Positions 11,948 to 24,299 of a stretch of 64,000 bases of DNA are shown piece by piece (the first letter of the stretch is position 1; every line of letters begins with the position of its first letter). The stretch comes from Haematobia irritans (lineage: Eukaryota > Arthropoda > Insecta > Diptera > Muscidae), in NCBI RefSeq assembly GCF_050003625.1, contig NC_134399.1, positions 35,914,671 through 35,978,670 of the forward strand, read 5' to 3'. Both the position numbers and the translations under genes were made by a program. The notes under the pieces were generated by a model that saw nothing but the letters and a program-made list of their open reading frames with translations, did not search any database and was not told where the DNA came from.

Positions 11948-12713
11948 TCCGAAGATGTATCATAGAACTTTTGTGAATTGAATTTTATGAAGTTAAGGTG
12001 GGTATTAAGATCGAGTTTAGCTGCTCAAATAGTCATTTTTTCACAATTACTTTTCTTTAATAATTCATTTTAAGGAATACAAACTTTGTGAAAATTTGCT
12101 TTTGGCTATACTCCATCAAGTTATAATAAAATTTGCAGCAAATATGCATAATTTTATGCCTTTTTTACTGATATAGTTTTCACTTTTGCGGCAAAACTCA
12201 AACTTAGTACTCACCATTATGAAACGCAATTCTAGTATACACCTTGATCAGTTTTAATGCTTTCGTCCAATTCATTTTGATCAGTGATGTTTTTCAACTT
12301 TCAAAATATTAATATATGGATATATGCTTATTTCAGTTGTGAATTTAATACAAACGTTTTTAATGAAATCTTTACCAAATTCAAAAATTCGGCACTCATC
12401 GTTCGACTTTCCTACAGAATACCCTAAATAACAATATTAATTAAAAATTAATCAATACCAACTTCATAACAATCAAATTCTATATTTGGCAATAAATTTG
12501 AGTTTCTTCAGCTCTTGAAAGTCTAATCAAAATTTGTGTATCAATTACTTAATACTGTTCAAAATAAAAAAAGCACCAAAAGCTTTAAATGAAAATGCCA
12601 GAAAGCACCAAGTTGGTGCTTTTTTTGAAAAGGCACCAAAAAGGCAATTTGGTGCTTTTTAGAAATCAAAAAGCACAAAATTTGGTGCTAAAAGCACCAA
12701 ATTGGCAACACTG
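11797..12713. mobile_element. hAT-type non-autonomous element with 8-bp target duplication
   Basis: The ends CAGTGTTGCCAA and TTGGCAACACTG are perfect inverted copies. Exact GTCCTGGG repeats lie at 11789-11796 and 12714-12721. Next to both ends are repeated AAAAGCACCAAA words in both orientations, a typical hAT subterminal pattern. The interior includes an uninterrupted A run of about 48 bp (11898-11945) and a smaller nested element (11995-12226). There is no transposase. It ends about 300 bp upstream of the SMC6 start codon. Confidence 0.85.
11995..12226. mobile_element. Small inverted-repeat element nested in the hAT-type element
   Basis: The left end reads 'aggtgggtattaagatcgag' and the right end reads 'aaactcaaacttagtactca' followed by 'cc', its imperfect inverse. 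Related ends are at 31077-31557. It has no coding capacity. Confidence 0.5.
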
Positions 12714-12729
12714 GTCCTGGGGGCATATG

Positions 12730-13015
12730 ATCGTCTAAGGGAGGGGGTTGTTTGAGGGTATGCGGCTTCTCTGTTCTTCTTCTTCTTCATCGCTGTCCAA
12801 CTGCAAATGCGACGACGACAAAGAAGAACGACAGTCAGTCGGAAGGCTTTGAAGATTTAAAGTTGAGCGCTCAATTTATTGGAACTAAATGCTATTTGAA
12901 TAATCGTTTACACCAACAGTCCTCAATTTCAATTTTTGCATCGTGGTCCCCACTTATCAACTCGTCCTCCCGCCAATACTTAGTAAGAAATTCTTACTAA
13001 TTTTGATAATTCAAA
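12730..13015 (+). promoter_or_regulatory. SMC6 5' flank and probable 5' untranslated region
   Basis: This is the only stretch between the hAT-type element and the SMC6 start codon. It has higher GC content than the surroundings and a possible arthropod initiator 'tcagtc' near 12835. The start site is not determinable from sequence alone. If the promoter is short, the transposon end at 12713 is directly adjacent to it. Confidence 0.35.
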
Positions 13016-16000
13016 ATGAGTTTAAGTTTGGTGCGCAAAAGAAAGAATTGTGATGGAAATAACCAATCGACGACCAGCGATGGTCCTAACAAACGACGCC
13101 ATTATGGAGATTCCCAAAATGCCAATATTGTAGGTAACCAAATTATTATGTTAAAGATAATATTTACGCTTCCTTGTCTTTTATTTTGAAGTCTCAATCT
13201 CAAGGGGTAAACGGCAAAGGCATTGAAGATACTAGGCGATGTGGAAAACTGTTGAGTATGCATTTGACCAATTTTATGTGTCATTCCAATTTGCTAGTGG
13301 AGTTTCATTCACGCGTCAATTTTTTGGTTGGCAGTAACGGAAGCGGCAAAAGTGCTGTACTTGCTGCCTTGGTTCTGGGTTTAGGAGGAAGCGCCAAGAC
13401 AACGAATCGATCGCGGAGTGCAAAAGGTAAGCTACAAATACGTACGTCTGACAATTACCAGTTTATGGTATAGGGATTTTAGACGAAATGTGAGTTGCAT
13501 CTATTTAGACGTTATTATAATCGAAAATCAAACAATGTCAGAAGGCTCATAGATATTTGCATATATAGCTCGTTGCAATAAGAAGTTCTAACTTCTACTC
13601 AATATATTCTAACTAAGAATATATTGAGCAGTTTAATGCTAATACCTTATAATAATACAGAGTTTTCGGTTGAGCTCTATACTTTTGATCTAACGTCCAA
13701 CTTCTATGAATCTGATGTTCTGCTGGAATTGTAAGTTGATATTTTGAAATTAGTCTACTAGCTAAACATGTAGATGGAGCACGTCGTTTGTACACCTCGT
13801 TTTCAATAATAAGATTTTTTATAGCACAAATTTAAAGCTAATATTAACAAACAACAACGTTTACTTTCATAGGCAATGACCATATACCTGTATATAAATT
13901 TCTCATGTTTTTCATCTTTATTTATTTAATTAGTATTTTCGTATGGTATATATTTTCTTCTGCAGCTTTTATAAAAAATGGCGAATCTACAGCCAAAATT
14001 GAAATTGTTATTGCAAATGATGGACCCCAACCATATGAGCCGGAAACTTATGGAGATAAAATAACGGTGATACGGACAATATCTTTGACATCTGGATCTT
14101 ATCTTATTAAAGATGCTGCCGGCCATACAGTTAGTAAAAAAGTAGACGATTTGCATAGGATTTTAATGTACCACAATGTACAAGTTGATAACCCTGTGTT
14201 TGTTCTTAATCAAGACAGTGCAAGAGAATTTCTTAAAGAGTAAGTACCTGTTTTTTTTTTTTTTGTAAAATTTGTGAAACTGCAATTGTGCCAATAATGA
14301 GTGCGTGTGGCTATAATTATTATCCTCATAAAATGAGTAATTAAATTAATTGAATTAAAATACACTAACAAAATTAAGCCTTTCCCAACAAAATTTGGAG
14401 TTAGGTTTTTAAACACCCAAATAAATTTGTTAGTGGACATCGCAGAAAAATCTGCTAAAACAGCAGAAAGTCTACTGAAAAAGCAAACAATGTGTGCTAT
14501 TTCTTAAACACGATTACCTTTAGATATGTTTTAGTTTGGCTGAAACAAAAATGTAAACTACGGGCTATCTGAACACAAATTAAGAGCGTGCTTGTATAAA
14601 ATATCTGAATATTTTTCAAATTAAGACCTAACTGCAAAAAGAAAAAAAAATGATTGCAGATCGTACTATATACAAAAGAAAAAATTATTTTTAGTTTTTT
14701 AAAATACTTACATTTCAGAACCTACAAATTTTACGAATTGTTGGCCGCTAGTGCAGAAAGTATTAAAATATAAGAGCAAACAGTGACTTCTGTTTTAGCA
14801 GACTTTCTACTATGCGTGTAGTGATATGTAAGAAAAACATACAAAATTAATTGATATAAGCCATGATAAAAACCATGATAAAAACCTGTGGTTTCGATTT
14901 TTACAAAAATACCCCAAAATTGTCAAAAAACCCAATTGCCATACAGAGAATTTTGTCTAATACGGTATGCAACTGAGTAAAAAGCTGTTCAACCTCATGT
15001 ACAAATAACTTTTGTTTCATTTCATTCCCGCAGTCTTAGTTAACCAAATCGCGATAAAGAAGCAAATCACCCTTACGAAAAATACGTTATCATTAATGAA
15101 TATAGCTCTCAGGTTCAAGACAATTTAAATTCAATCAATAATTAGATTATGATAAATCTATAAGTTATTCATTCACTAAAGCCTATTATTACTCACGGTC
15201 AGTACGAGATTATTTTCCAGCGTATCCAAATGTGCCACATGTCCATATATTCTAGAAACTACATTAATATTTTTTGTTTATTTTTTTCAGTTTGGAGCCG
15301 TCGAAAAACTACAACCTATTTCTTAAAGCCACACAGATTGATGTTGTTCTAGAAAAACTCAATGATTCTCTTCATCTTCATAAGACGCATTTGCATGAGT
15401 TAAAAAACTATGAAACAGTAAGTCATACAAGAAATTCTATTTGCTTCGAAAGAAAAATAAATCTCATAAAAATTGTTTAGTACTAATATTTTTTTTGTAC
15501 GAGGATGGTCTGATGAACACTTAACATCTTCGCCCAATTTTTCGATTTATTTGGTTTTGCTTCCACATACTTCAATATTTTAAATCTTATAGTATGCGAA
15601 TGTTAGTGGTAGAAATATAATTGTACAAAAATTAATTAGTATACCATAAATTAAATACAAAACGTTTCGAATAATAATTTCAAATAATTAAAAAGGGGTT
15701 AAATAAATACATTGGAATATAATCAACAAAAGAGGTTTATAATTTAAAAAAAAAAATTAAATATGCCGGTGAGTAATATCGGTCGACGATTCAAATCTTT
15801 TTCATATCAAAATCAAATCCTTTTTTTAGGCAAATAGTGCAGCAAAATCAAACAGGGTATTATAAGTTAATGCATATGTTTGTAACACCTGGACGAGATA
15901 GACATCTGGTGTCATGGGCAATAATTGTCAGGGCCAGCCCTGGACAAGTCGATCTAGCAATATCCGTCCATCTTTCTGTGTGTGAACACATTTTTGTGAT

Positions 16001-19000
16001 CAATGTCTAGGTCGCAGTCCAATCAAACTTGGTACAAGTATGTGTTTTGGGTCAGAGTATAACTCTAATGATTTTGGAAGAAATCGGTTCAGATTTAGAT
16101 AAAGCTTCTATACATATCTTTCGACCTATATGCACCTTTATGGCCCTGAAGCCAGAATTTTACCTGATTTGCTTTAAATTTTGGCGTAAATTGTAAAATA
16201 GTTTCAGATTGAGATATAATTATTTTTCGCCCGATTTACACTCATATACATTACTTCTTTTTTATGATCAATGGTAAAAAGAAAACAGAAGACAAAATCG
16301 CTTGGTGCTATTAGGGTTCTTCCCATTTAGTATCCATAATACAATATAAACGCCTAAATGAAAAAGATTACAAATGTTTAAATTTAAAGTTTAAATTTGA
16401 ATGTCTTTTATTTATTTTTATTACTTAATTGTGTATTTTTTTTACAGAAATTAACAAAAGTGAGAGAGGACATTGCCGAACATGAAAAGAAATTAGAGGA
16501 ACTACTCTCTTTTGAGAAATTGAAGGTTACAAATGAAATGGGAATGTTAAAGAAATTCATATTATTTTTTTTAATCTTTAGGATGTTTTAAACCAAAGAG
16601 ATACAGAGCACGCATGGCTTCTAGTGACACAATATGAGGAAAAGCTGCAGGAAATTGATGACAAATTTGAAAAGTATAAAAAAAGAGAAAATGAACTTCA
16701 AAGGTTAATAGAAAATAAAGACGAAATTAATCAGCAATTAAAGGCTGAAATAAGGTATATTGTAGCTTTCATATTATTGTAAAAGAATTTATACTAAAGT
16801 GTTTCCAATGTTATATAGCAAATACAACGAGGATATTAATGAAAAAAATAGTAATTATGATCAGGAAAATAGGCAATATAGAGAAATAAAAAGTAAAGTT
16901 GACGCTATAGCCAAACGCTCGGCGGATATTTCCAGCTCTCTCGATTCACTGAAGCATAAAAAATCGCGCCTGGAAGAACAAATACAAATTCTTAAACAGC
17001 ATATACATGAACGTTCTCAAGGGTAAAAAAATTAAAAATTGTATAATTTATTTATTTTATTTTCTCATTTTACTAACATATAAACATAGGAATCAAGATG
17101 ATGTCGACGCTTTACGAGCCAAAAATGAAAACGAAATTGATCAATACCGGAAACAGTGTGAAACCAATATAGATCCCATGATTGAAAATATAAAAAGGGA
17201 ACTTAAACTTCACATCGACAGCAAAGCCCAAAAAGAACAAGTAGTGAGTGAGATAAAACGACTCCAAAGGGATTGCTCCGACGAAATACGTAAGGCTTAC
17301 TTAGAAATATGAAAAAAAAACAAAAAGTTTATCGTGTTTTTTGTTTAATCTTCAAGGTCTTCATAATGCAAATATAGCCACTGTTAAGGCTAGTACAAAG
17401 AATAAAATATTGATATACGGAAATCATATGTTCGACCTTATAAATGACATAAAAAAGGCCCATAAGCAGGGTCTGTTTTCTGAGTTACCAAGAGGACCAA
17501 TTGGCAGTTATGTTGAAGTGCCTAATAGCGAGTTTCGCGATGTAGTGGAGAATATTCTTGGCAAAACTTTGTTGGGAGCATTTCTCGTTAATAACAAAAA
17601 AGATTGCGATCTCTTGGAAAAAATATTAGCAAAATATGACAAAAGAAGACCAATGATAATAACTACAAAATTTGCAAAATCTGTAAGAAAGCAAAATGAC
17701 TATTTTTTTTAAATATAAATATTTTAATATTTTCTTTTGGTTATAGGTATATGATGTTAGCAATGGTTGTGTAACACCACCAAAAGGAACATCTTTGCTT
17801 TTAAACGAAATCCGTTGCAATGATCCCGTTGTTATAAACTGTCTCATTGATCGTATTAGAATTGAATCCGTCCTCATAACTAAAAACAAGGAAATTGCAG
17901 AGTCTATTACATCGAAACGTGAAAACGTTCCCACAAACCTATTTAAGGTTATAGTCGTTAAAGGGTCGAATTTAATTTTAGAATATCATCCTGCTCCAAA
18001 ATATCGTATGTATTCCAGCCGATTAACCCAAGCTAGTTTAATACAAGTCAACACTGAAGAGCGCCTTAGGTAAAATGTTCTTTTTTTATTAATAATTTCA
18101 TATGATATATAAAATATTTACTTCTATTTGAAGGCATTTAGAAAATGAAAAATTGGCTCTTGAAAAAAAACTCAAAGAATTTGATAAGGATCTAAATTGT
18201 ATGGCCCAACAAATTCCTCAAGATGCTAAACTAATACAGGAAAAGCGTGACTTATTAGCAAAACATGAGAGCACTCGTAGAGAACTTTTGGATAAAATCA
18301 GAGAACTAGAAAGTTTTGAATATGCCGACATTCATAACGAAATGGAGTTGTTGGTAAGGCCTAAACATATATCGCAAAACTTTGTCTGTTGTTTAAAAAT
18401 TGTTTCCATGACCAGCTAATGTGATCCGCTAATGTGAGTCCTGTTCGATAATATTGCTTATATTGTTTTTCTATATTTTATCCAGAAAAAAGAAATGGAG
18501 GAGAATGAAGGTAGATTGGAAGAAATGGACAAAAAGATAGATGAAAAGCGTATTAAACTAGCCGACGCTAATAATGAAAAATCAAATTATGAGGATGAAC
18601 TTTTATCCAAAGAACAAACTCTGCGAAATATAAACGCTGAAATAGAGGATCTTAAGGCATGTATTTGTGTAAACATAAAATATTAAATAATAAGAAATTA
18701 ATAAATACATTTTATTTTGTTTTCATGTATCCAGGCCAAATCGGATCAGATTAAAGCAAAGCTTCGCAGCGTCAATAGTAGCGATGCTACAAATCGTAAC
18801 AAACTAACGGATATTCAAGAACATAACAAAAAAATAAATCACGAAAGGAATGAAATTTCAAAGAAACTAGGAATTCACATGGAAATGGCGTCGGAGAAAG
18901 GAGAACGTGTTGAAACCGAGCTCAGCGCGGAACAACTTCAAGAGGAAATATCAAGAATAAAAGCCAAGTTGAAACATGGAAAACCAGTGAGTCTTGATCC

Positions 19001-20536
19001 ACAATCAATGCATGAACTCATAAACACTAAGAAAGAGGCATTAGAGGCCAGCCAAGGCAATTATGATAACATAAAAGGGTCCATATTAACGGTAAGTATT
19101 TTAAGAATAACGTATTTTAATCCTTTATCTCTACGTCAATTATTATTAGTTCAATGATACTATTATTGAAGTGAATAAAGAAAATATTGAATTGAAAGGT
19201 GGCCAAATAAATTGGAATTAGTACCCGTTTACCAACCTATATTGCTTCTTTATGGACCTATTGCTTTACAAGTAACAGCTGAGTTCATGACTTAAGATTG
19301 TAAATTATTTTACACACTTTCACCTTTTCCAAATCGAAGTTGTGAGAAGTCGAAAATTTTTTTTAGAAATTGTACAAAATTGTGAAAATTTTCCTAATAC
19401 AGCCTTAAAAATTGACAATATGTGAAAAATTGTACAGGTACAAACTTTTATCAGTTCCCCTAAAACATTCAGAACCTCAGAACAATTCCTTGTAAGCATT
19501 ATTTCAACTCATTGAAAAAGAGTTCGATCAAGTCCGAACCACATTCCGAATCAGAAATATTCGTTAGAGGACTAAACGCAACCGTATATGGTAAGCTAAG
19601 CCAAGAAAATTGAAATCACCTAAAACTACAATTCTAACAGAATCACGCACCTGTTGATAGCCACAAGTTGAGGTCCATAGACAGAATATTCATAAATTGG
19701 ATGAATATAAGAACAGGAAACTAATATCTTGAAGACATTTAAATTGTTCGAGTCTAAAATAAAGAGCTTCCACGATACCTAACATACGTAAACTTCTATT
19801 TTATTATTCTTTTTCAGTTAATATAAATAAATTCGAATACTATTTATCCAAAATAAACATCGTTTATTTTCCTTTCAGTTGCGAAAGTCCTTGAAATTTC
19901 GTTTCGACTTTTTGAAAAAATTGAAAGAGCATATGGCTTTACTGTTACAGATATCATTTAGTGTAAGTATTATTTTGATTTTCTTTTTCTCTGGAGTTTT
20001 TGCTAGTGATTCTTGTGATTTTCAGATGATTCTTAAGCTGAGAAATTTCGAAGGTTGTTTGGATGTAAATCACCAAGAAAAGACCCTGAAACTTTCGGTT
20101 ATACCCCGTGATCATAACAAGAACGCTGTTTCTAATACAAAATCGTTATCAGGCGGCGAGCGTTCGTACAGCACAGTGGCTTTCCTCATATCGCTTTGGT
20201 CATGTGTAGATCACCCATTTTATTTTTTGGATGAATACGATGTGTTTACGGTAAGTCGCATAACAACGAAATGAAGTATATTGTAAGTACATGTATGTAT
20301 GTTTCAGGACGAAGTGAATCGAGAATACATGACCCGTTTATTGGTGGATGAAGGCCGTAAGCGTCCGCTTAGACAATATTCATTTTTAACCCCTCAGGAT
20401 ATGTCACTGATGTCGGAAGACTTTATAAAAATTCTAAGGTATATTATTTATATTTTTAAATGCACTTTTGGATTCTAATTTTTTTAACATTGTTTTTATT
20501 CATATTTCTAGACTTGGTGAACCAGATCGTGATTGA
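13016..20536 (+). CDS. SMC6: SMC6, structural maintenance of chromosomes protein 6 (SMC5/6 complex ATPase)
   Basis: Seventeen exons: 13016-13129, 13192-13426, 13966-14239, 15291-15417, 16448-16525, 16582-16754, 16819-17022, 17090-17289, 17357-17682, 17747-18069, 18134-18353, 18486-18656, 18735-19091, 19879-19962, 20026-20250, 20308-20438, 20512-20536. The total of 3,267 nt gives 1,088 residues, the usual SMC6 length. Exon 2 holds NFMCHS and the Walker A loop GSNGSGKSAVL. Exons 4-8 and 11-14 encode the coiled-coil arms. Exon 9 encodes the hinge (RGPIGSYVEV). Exon 15 has the ABC signature LSGGERS and Walker B FLDEYDVF. The product pairs with SMC5 in the nuclear complex that handles recombination intermediates. 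Intron 12 fits only with a GC-AG border. AATAAA motifs follow at about 20702-20720. Confidence 0.95.
14412..14820. mobile_element. Intronic MITE of the 'cagcagaaagtctgctg' family
   Basis: It lies in SMC6 intron 3. It begins near ACACCCAAATAAATTTG, carries repeated 'cagcagaaagtct' words in both orientations, and ends with 'gactttctactatgcgtgta'. A second, better preserved member is at 62935-63420. It is non-coding. Confidence 0.65.
15840..16250. repeat. Intronic fragment of the 'gggtattataagtta' dispersed repeat
   Basis: SMC6 intron 4 contains 'cagggtattataagttaatg', 'aacacatttttgtgatcaat' and 'gaagaaatcggttcagattt'. These are the opening segments of the large element at 41569-42960. This copy is truncated and more diverged. 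Confidence 0.65.
19480..19770 (-). pseudogene. LINE endonuclease relic in SMC6 intron 13
   Basis: The minus strand reads VRIVVLGDFNFLGL at about 19590-19640. The LGDFN core is a conserved motif of the apurinic-type endonuclease of non-LTR retrotransposons. The flanking text needs at least one frame change to continue, so this is a decayed fragment. The exact limits are uncertain. Confidence 0.5.
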
Positions 20537-20766
20537 ACAATTGTTATAACTAACATGAATTAGAGCAACTGGATTTGCATATAAAAATTGGATAGTTTTC
20601 CAAGTTTTAATTTCCAAACATTACATATTTAGATTAACTTTTTTATGTATATGAATTCGTTTTTATGTTTATTCTATGTAGTGTATTTTTCTTATTTTTC
20701 TAATAAATACTTAAAATAAATCTAAATTCGAAATAGGATTAATTACATTAGTTTACACTCAAAATG

Positions 20767-21000
20767 TACACTTGATGAAAATCAACTTTTCTTATGTATT
20801 TTGAGCTGCTGAATTCGAAAAAAAAATTTTAAACATTTAAGTACCAACAACGTTATAATCGGACATTTCTAACTCGAGAAATATTGTGTTTAGTGAAAAA
20901 AGAGCGAAAATTTGAAAATAACGGGATATCTCAAAAACTGTTCCATAAATATTTTTTTTTCGAATTCAGCAGCTCAAAAAGTTGATTTTCATGAAGTGTA
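20767..21000. mobile_element. Foldback element with arms of about 50 bp, just downstream of SMC6
   Basis: The left arm runs from 'cacttgatgaaaatcaactt' through 'gagctgctgaattcgaaaaa'. The right arm is its inverse, ending 'gttgattttcatgaagtgta'. The centre contains 'ggacatttctaactcgag' and 'taacgggatatctcaaaaac'. The same centre occurs at 58740-58945, 60775-60945 (inverted) and 62160-62240, so this is a repeat family. It begins about 230 bp after the SMC6 stop codon. Confidence 0.7.
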
Positions 21001-21029
21001 TATGAATTTTTTTTGGAAACTAGTGTTTT

Positions 21030-21785
21030 TTATACCCTCCACCATAGGATGGTGGTATGTTAACTTTGTCATTTCATTTACAACACATCGAAATATTTGT
21101 CTCAGACCCCATAAAGTATATATATTCCGGATCGTGGTGACATTCTGAGATATTCTAGTCCGGCTGTTGGTCCGCCTGCTGAAATCACGCCAACTCCCGA
21201 AAAAACAAGCTATACATCAATACAACTACTTGTTGTTGTACAAGTAGTTGTATTGATGTAGGTTGGATAGTATTGGAAATGGGCCATATCAGACCACTTT
21301 AAGGTATAGCTCCCATATAAACCAGATGTGATTTCTGGAGATTCTTTGAGGTGAATTTTCATCCGATTCGATAGAAATTTTCTACGCGATGTTAGAATAT
21401 GTCTTGTGGCAACTATGTAAAAAACTGGACCCTATTGGACCATAATTACATATAGCTCCCATATAAACCGATCCCCAAATTTGATTTCTGGGGCCTATTC
21501 GAAGACCTCATCGAACCCTATTTACATATAGCTCCCATATAAACTGAAGCCTCCTGGAGGAATAAATTTCATCCGATCCGGTTGAAATTTGGTGCGCTCT
21601 GTTACTATATCCCCTGTAACAATTATGCAAAAAATTGTACCCTATCGTTTCATAATTATATGTAGCTCCCACATAAACTGATTTGACATGCGAAGCCTAT
21701 TGCAGGAACAAATTTCATTCGATCCGGATGAAATTTCTGTACAAGATGTTATATGCCTTCTAACAAACATGCATAGGGCCATATC
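21030..21785. repeat. Dispersed repeat with iterated 'agctcccatataaac' units
   Basis: The block starts 'ataccctccaccataggatg' and then repeats units of roughly 110-130 bp built around 'agctcccatataaac', 'tttcatccgatccg' and 'gatgttag'. The same repeat continues after the hAT-type insertion at 22797-22965. Related blocks are at 49040-49200, 49960-50200 and 63600-63900. I see no open frame. Confidence 0.7.
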
Positions 21786-22796
21786 CATTAGCGTAGCTAG
21801 ACAATTTTCCTAGGGGGGCTATAGCCCCCCTAGCTGAAAATTTATAGACTGAACTTATAGGTTCAATTAATGTTTTATTTCATAAAAATGAATAACAATA
21901 TAGGCATCAAAATAACTCGACAAATTGGGAGTTATTCTAATGTCACAACTTTAAAAGCACTTCCAAAAATGTCCTCACAAAGAAGTTAATTATTTTAACT
22001 GCACAGGAAGTTTTTTACTTCATTTTTTCATATTTTAATGCGTATTTTTTTGTTTTCTTTTAAAAAAGGTAAGAATAAATAAAATAGTACAAATTATTCA
22101 AATTTTGCCACAAATATGCTAAATTCATTATAGAAATTTTTATAGAATTTTTGAAAATATTCGAGGGAAAACGTTTCAAACAAGCGTTAGAATGCATTAA
22201 AAATCATAAAAAATATAAAAATTAATTATTTGGGAAAACAAAACAAAATTTTTTAATTCACATTCAAAACACTGAATTTGGATCACAACTTAAGAAGTGA
22301 TGCAAATTCATTGCAACGGCTGTTGAAACGGTGGACATTCGTTCTATGACAATTTCATATTACATTCATCGCTTCTCCGCCAATTTTGCACCACTTCCGG
22401 ACCCAAAAAGAAGATTTTCACTTCTTTTTGGCTATGCTTTTTGGCAGCATTATTAAGATATTAATTTATGAAAGAATAGTATCAATTACTATTTTTTTTA
22501 ATTAAATTGACTAAACAAAATAATAAAAGAGCTTTAGTTATTCAACTAAATCAAAAGTTCAACCACAGATTTATTTTATAAATATCAGATTTCAAACATT
22601 GCCATCGGCAACTGCTACCACAACCAAAGTAATTCGATTGTGCATGAAAGTCTTTAGCGGAACTTTGTGCGGTTGTATATACTTGTTTAATTTTTAGAAA
22701 AATGTAAAATCGTAAATAGGTTTTCAAATTCTGGGGGAGGCTAAAATTTTTCTGGGGGGTCTAAGCCCCCTCCCCAGAGGCCTTCCTACGCTTATG
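21786..22796. mobile_element. hAT-type non-autonomous element, copy 1
   Basis: The ends CATTAGCGTAG and CTACGCTTATG are inverted copies with one mismatch. The flanks are exact 8-bp repeats GCCATATC (21778-21785 and 22797-22804). The subterminal segments are G/C runs (CTAGGGGGGCTATAGCC at left, GGGGGGTCTAAGCCCCC at right). There is no transposase. It sits inside the 'agctcccatataaac' repeat. About 53 bp present in the other two copies are missing near 21921. Confidence 0.85.
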
Positions 22797-22974
22797 GCCA
22801 TATCGGTGCATAATTATCTTGAAAGAGCAAATTTCATCCGAATCGTTTGAATCAGTTTAGTACGTGATGTCAATCTCTAACAACCGTACAAAAACTTGTC
22901 CATATCGATTCGAATATATGACGTTCTAGAGGGTCTTGACTTACTATCACTAAATTTCACATATGACCGACGTC

Positions 22975-23960
22975 CACAAAGATAATTAGTAAAACACGCT
23001 TGCTTCCTCAAAAAGACTGGGGAGGAGTAGTGCCTGAAGTATCTTGGATATTGGCGAGAGAAGGGAAATCGTTGATTGGCTTCGGTAGTGGAACCACCCA
23101 TTTTCCAGACAACGGGTATAATGAGTCATTCCAAGGATAAATTGAGGAGTCTGGTAAAGTACTGATCTCCCAGTATTCCCATATGCTTCAGCATTAGCAC
23201 TGAGATTCCGTCGGGACCCAGAGTTTTGAATGGTTTTGCGCTGTTGATCGGTAACTTCGAATGAGGTAAATTGTTTTGTATTGTGGATGCAACGAATGAC
23301 TCTCTTTTTCGCTCTATCATCTTCGGGATGCTCGACACACTGTCGGTATTGCAAAGATGACTGAAATCCCATCATCCTTGGTAGCGGGTTTGGAGAGGGC
23401 TCTCGCCTGTGACTAAGTTACAATGCTTCAGATGCTCCGCTTGTGCTCGTCACCTATCTTACTAATCTCTAGATTCAGTTCCCTGATTTTGGGATAAGCA
23501 GGGTTATCGCGACGGTGTTCATCACCCTCATCTGCAATTCCCGCCGCTTCTGCTAGTAATTTGGGACTCACTTGGGCTATTCACCAGCGGGTATGAAGCG
23601 CGCGGCTGCTGAGGTGATGATGCACCGGAACATTCTCTGGGCAAAATGAACATGGAAGTGGACGGCAATTCCCTCAAGCGGCTATCTGTGTGTTCTCTGA
23701 GGCCCTCGCCCAACACAAAGGACGGACGAAACATCACTTACACTGATGTTGCAGCCGTTGGGTAGGGCCCATCTGGTCAATCCCTTGCAAAGGACCCGCC
23801 GTCATGGGATTGTGGTTAAAATAAGTGCCGAATATAATCGGGAAAATGTCTTAAAGACGGTATTGATGCCATAGACAGACACAACACTTCAACCACATAC
23901 CATGGAAATTCCGACAGGACTCAGCAACATCGCACACATCACGCTCAAATCAAGAATGGC
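22975..23960 (-). pseudogene. Decayed non-LTR retrotransposon reverse transcriptase, copy 1
   Basis: On the minus strand, LGPDGISVLMLKHMG (about 23160-23210) matches the GPDGI motif of LINE reverse transcriptases. ISLLSPISKILQALLLPSL (about 23000-23060) matches the following PISLL-SKI-E motif. The two lie in different frames and no YADD box is present, so the gene is broken and truncated. Upstream short frames down to 23960 may be older LINE sequence but carry no motif I can name. The same relic is repeated at 26958-27943. Confidence 0.6.
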
Positions 23961-24299
23961 TTAAAGGACAAATCTAAACTTATTCGACAATTTTGTTATT
24001 TTCACTTTTGAACAACTTTACTTTGTTGTATTACATAACAGTCACATATATTCCCAGGAGTCTTCGTGCACTAGGTTTCACCATTGATATTTAGTGCATC
24101 AAAATGATTAAAAGACATTGAGGTTCAAAGCTATGTTATTAAATGCGCCTGAGAAGCAGAAACACACCATTCGCTGAACTTTACCTAAACCTGCTGGAGT
24201 TTCGGCTCCAATATGATTATAGCTCCAATATGATTACGAGGTGTTTTGCACACTTACGAAAGGAATCTCAATGCCACTTAAGGAGATGCGCCTTAATCG

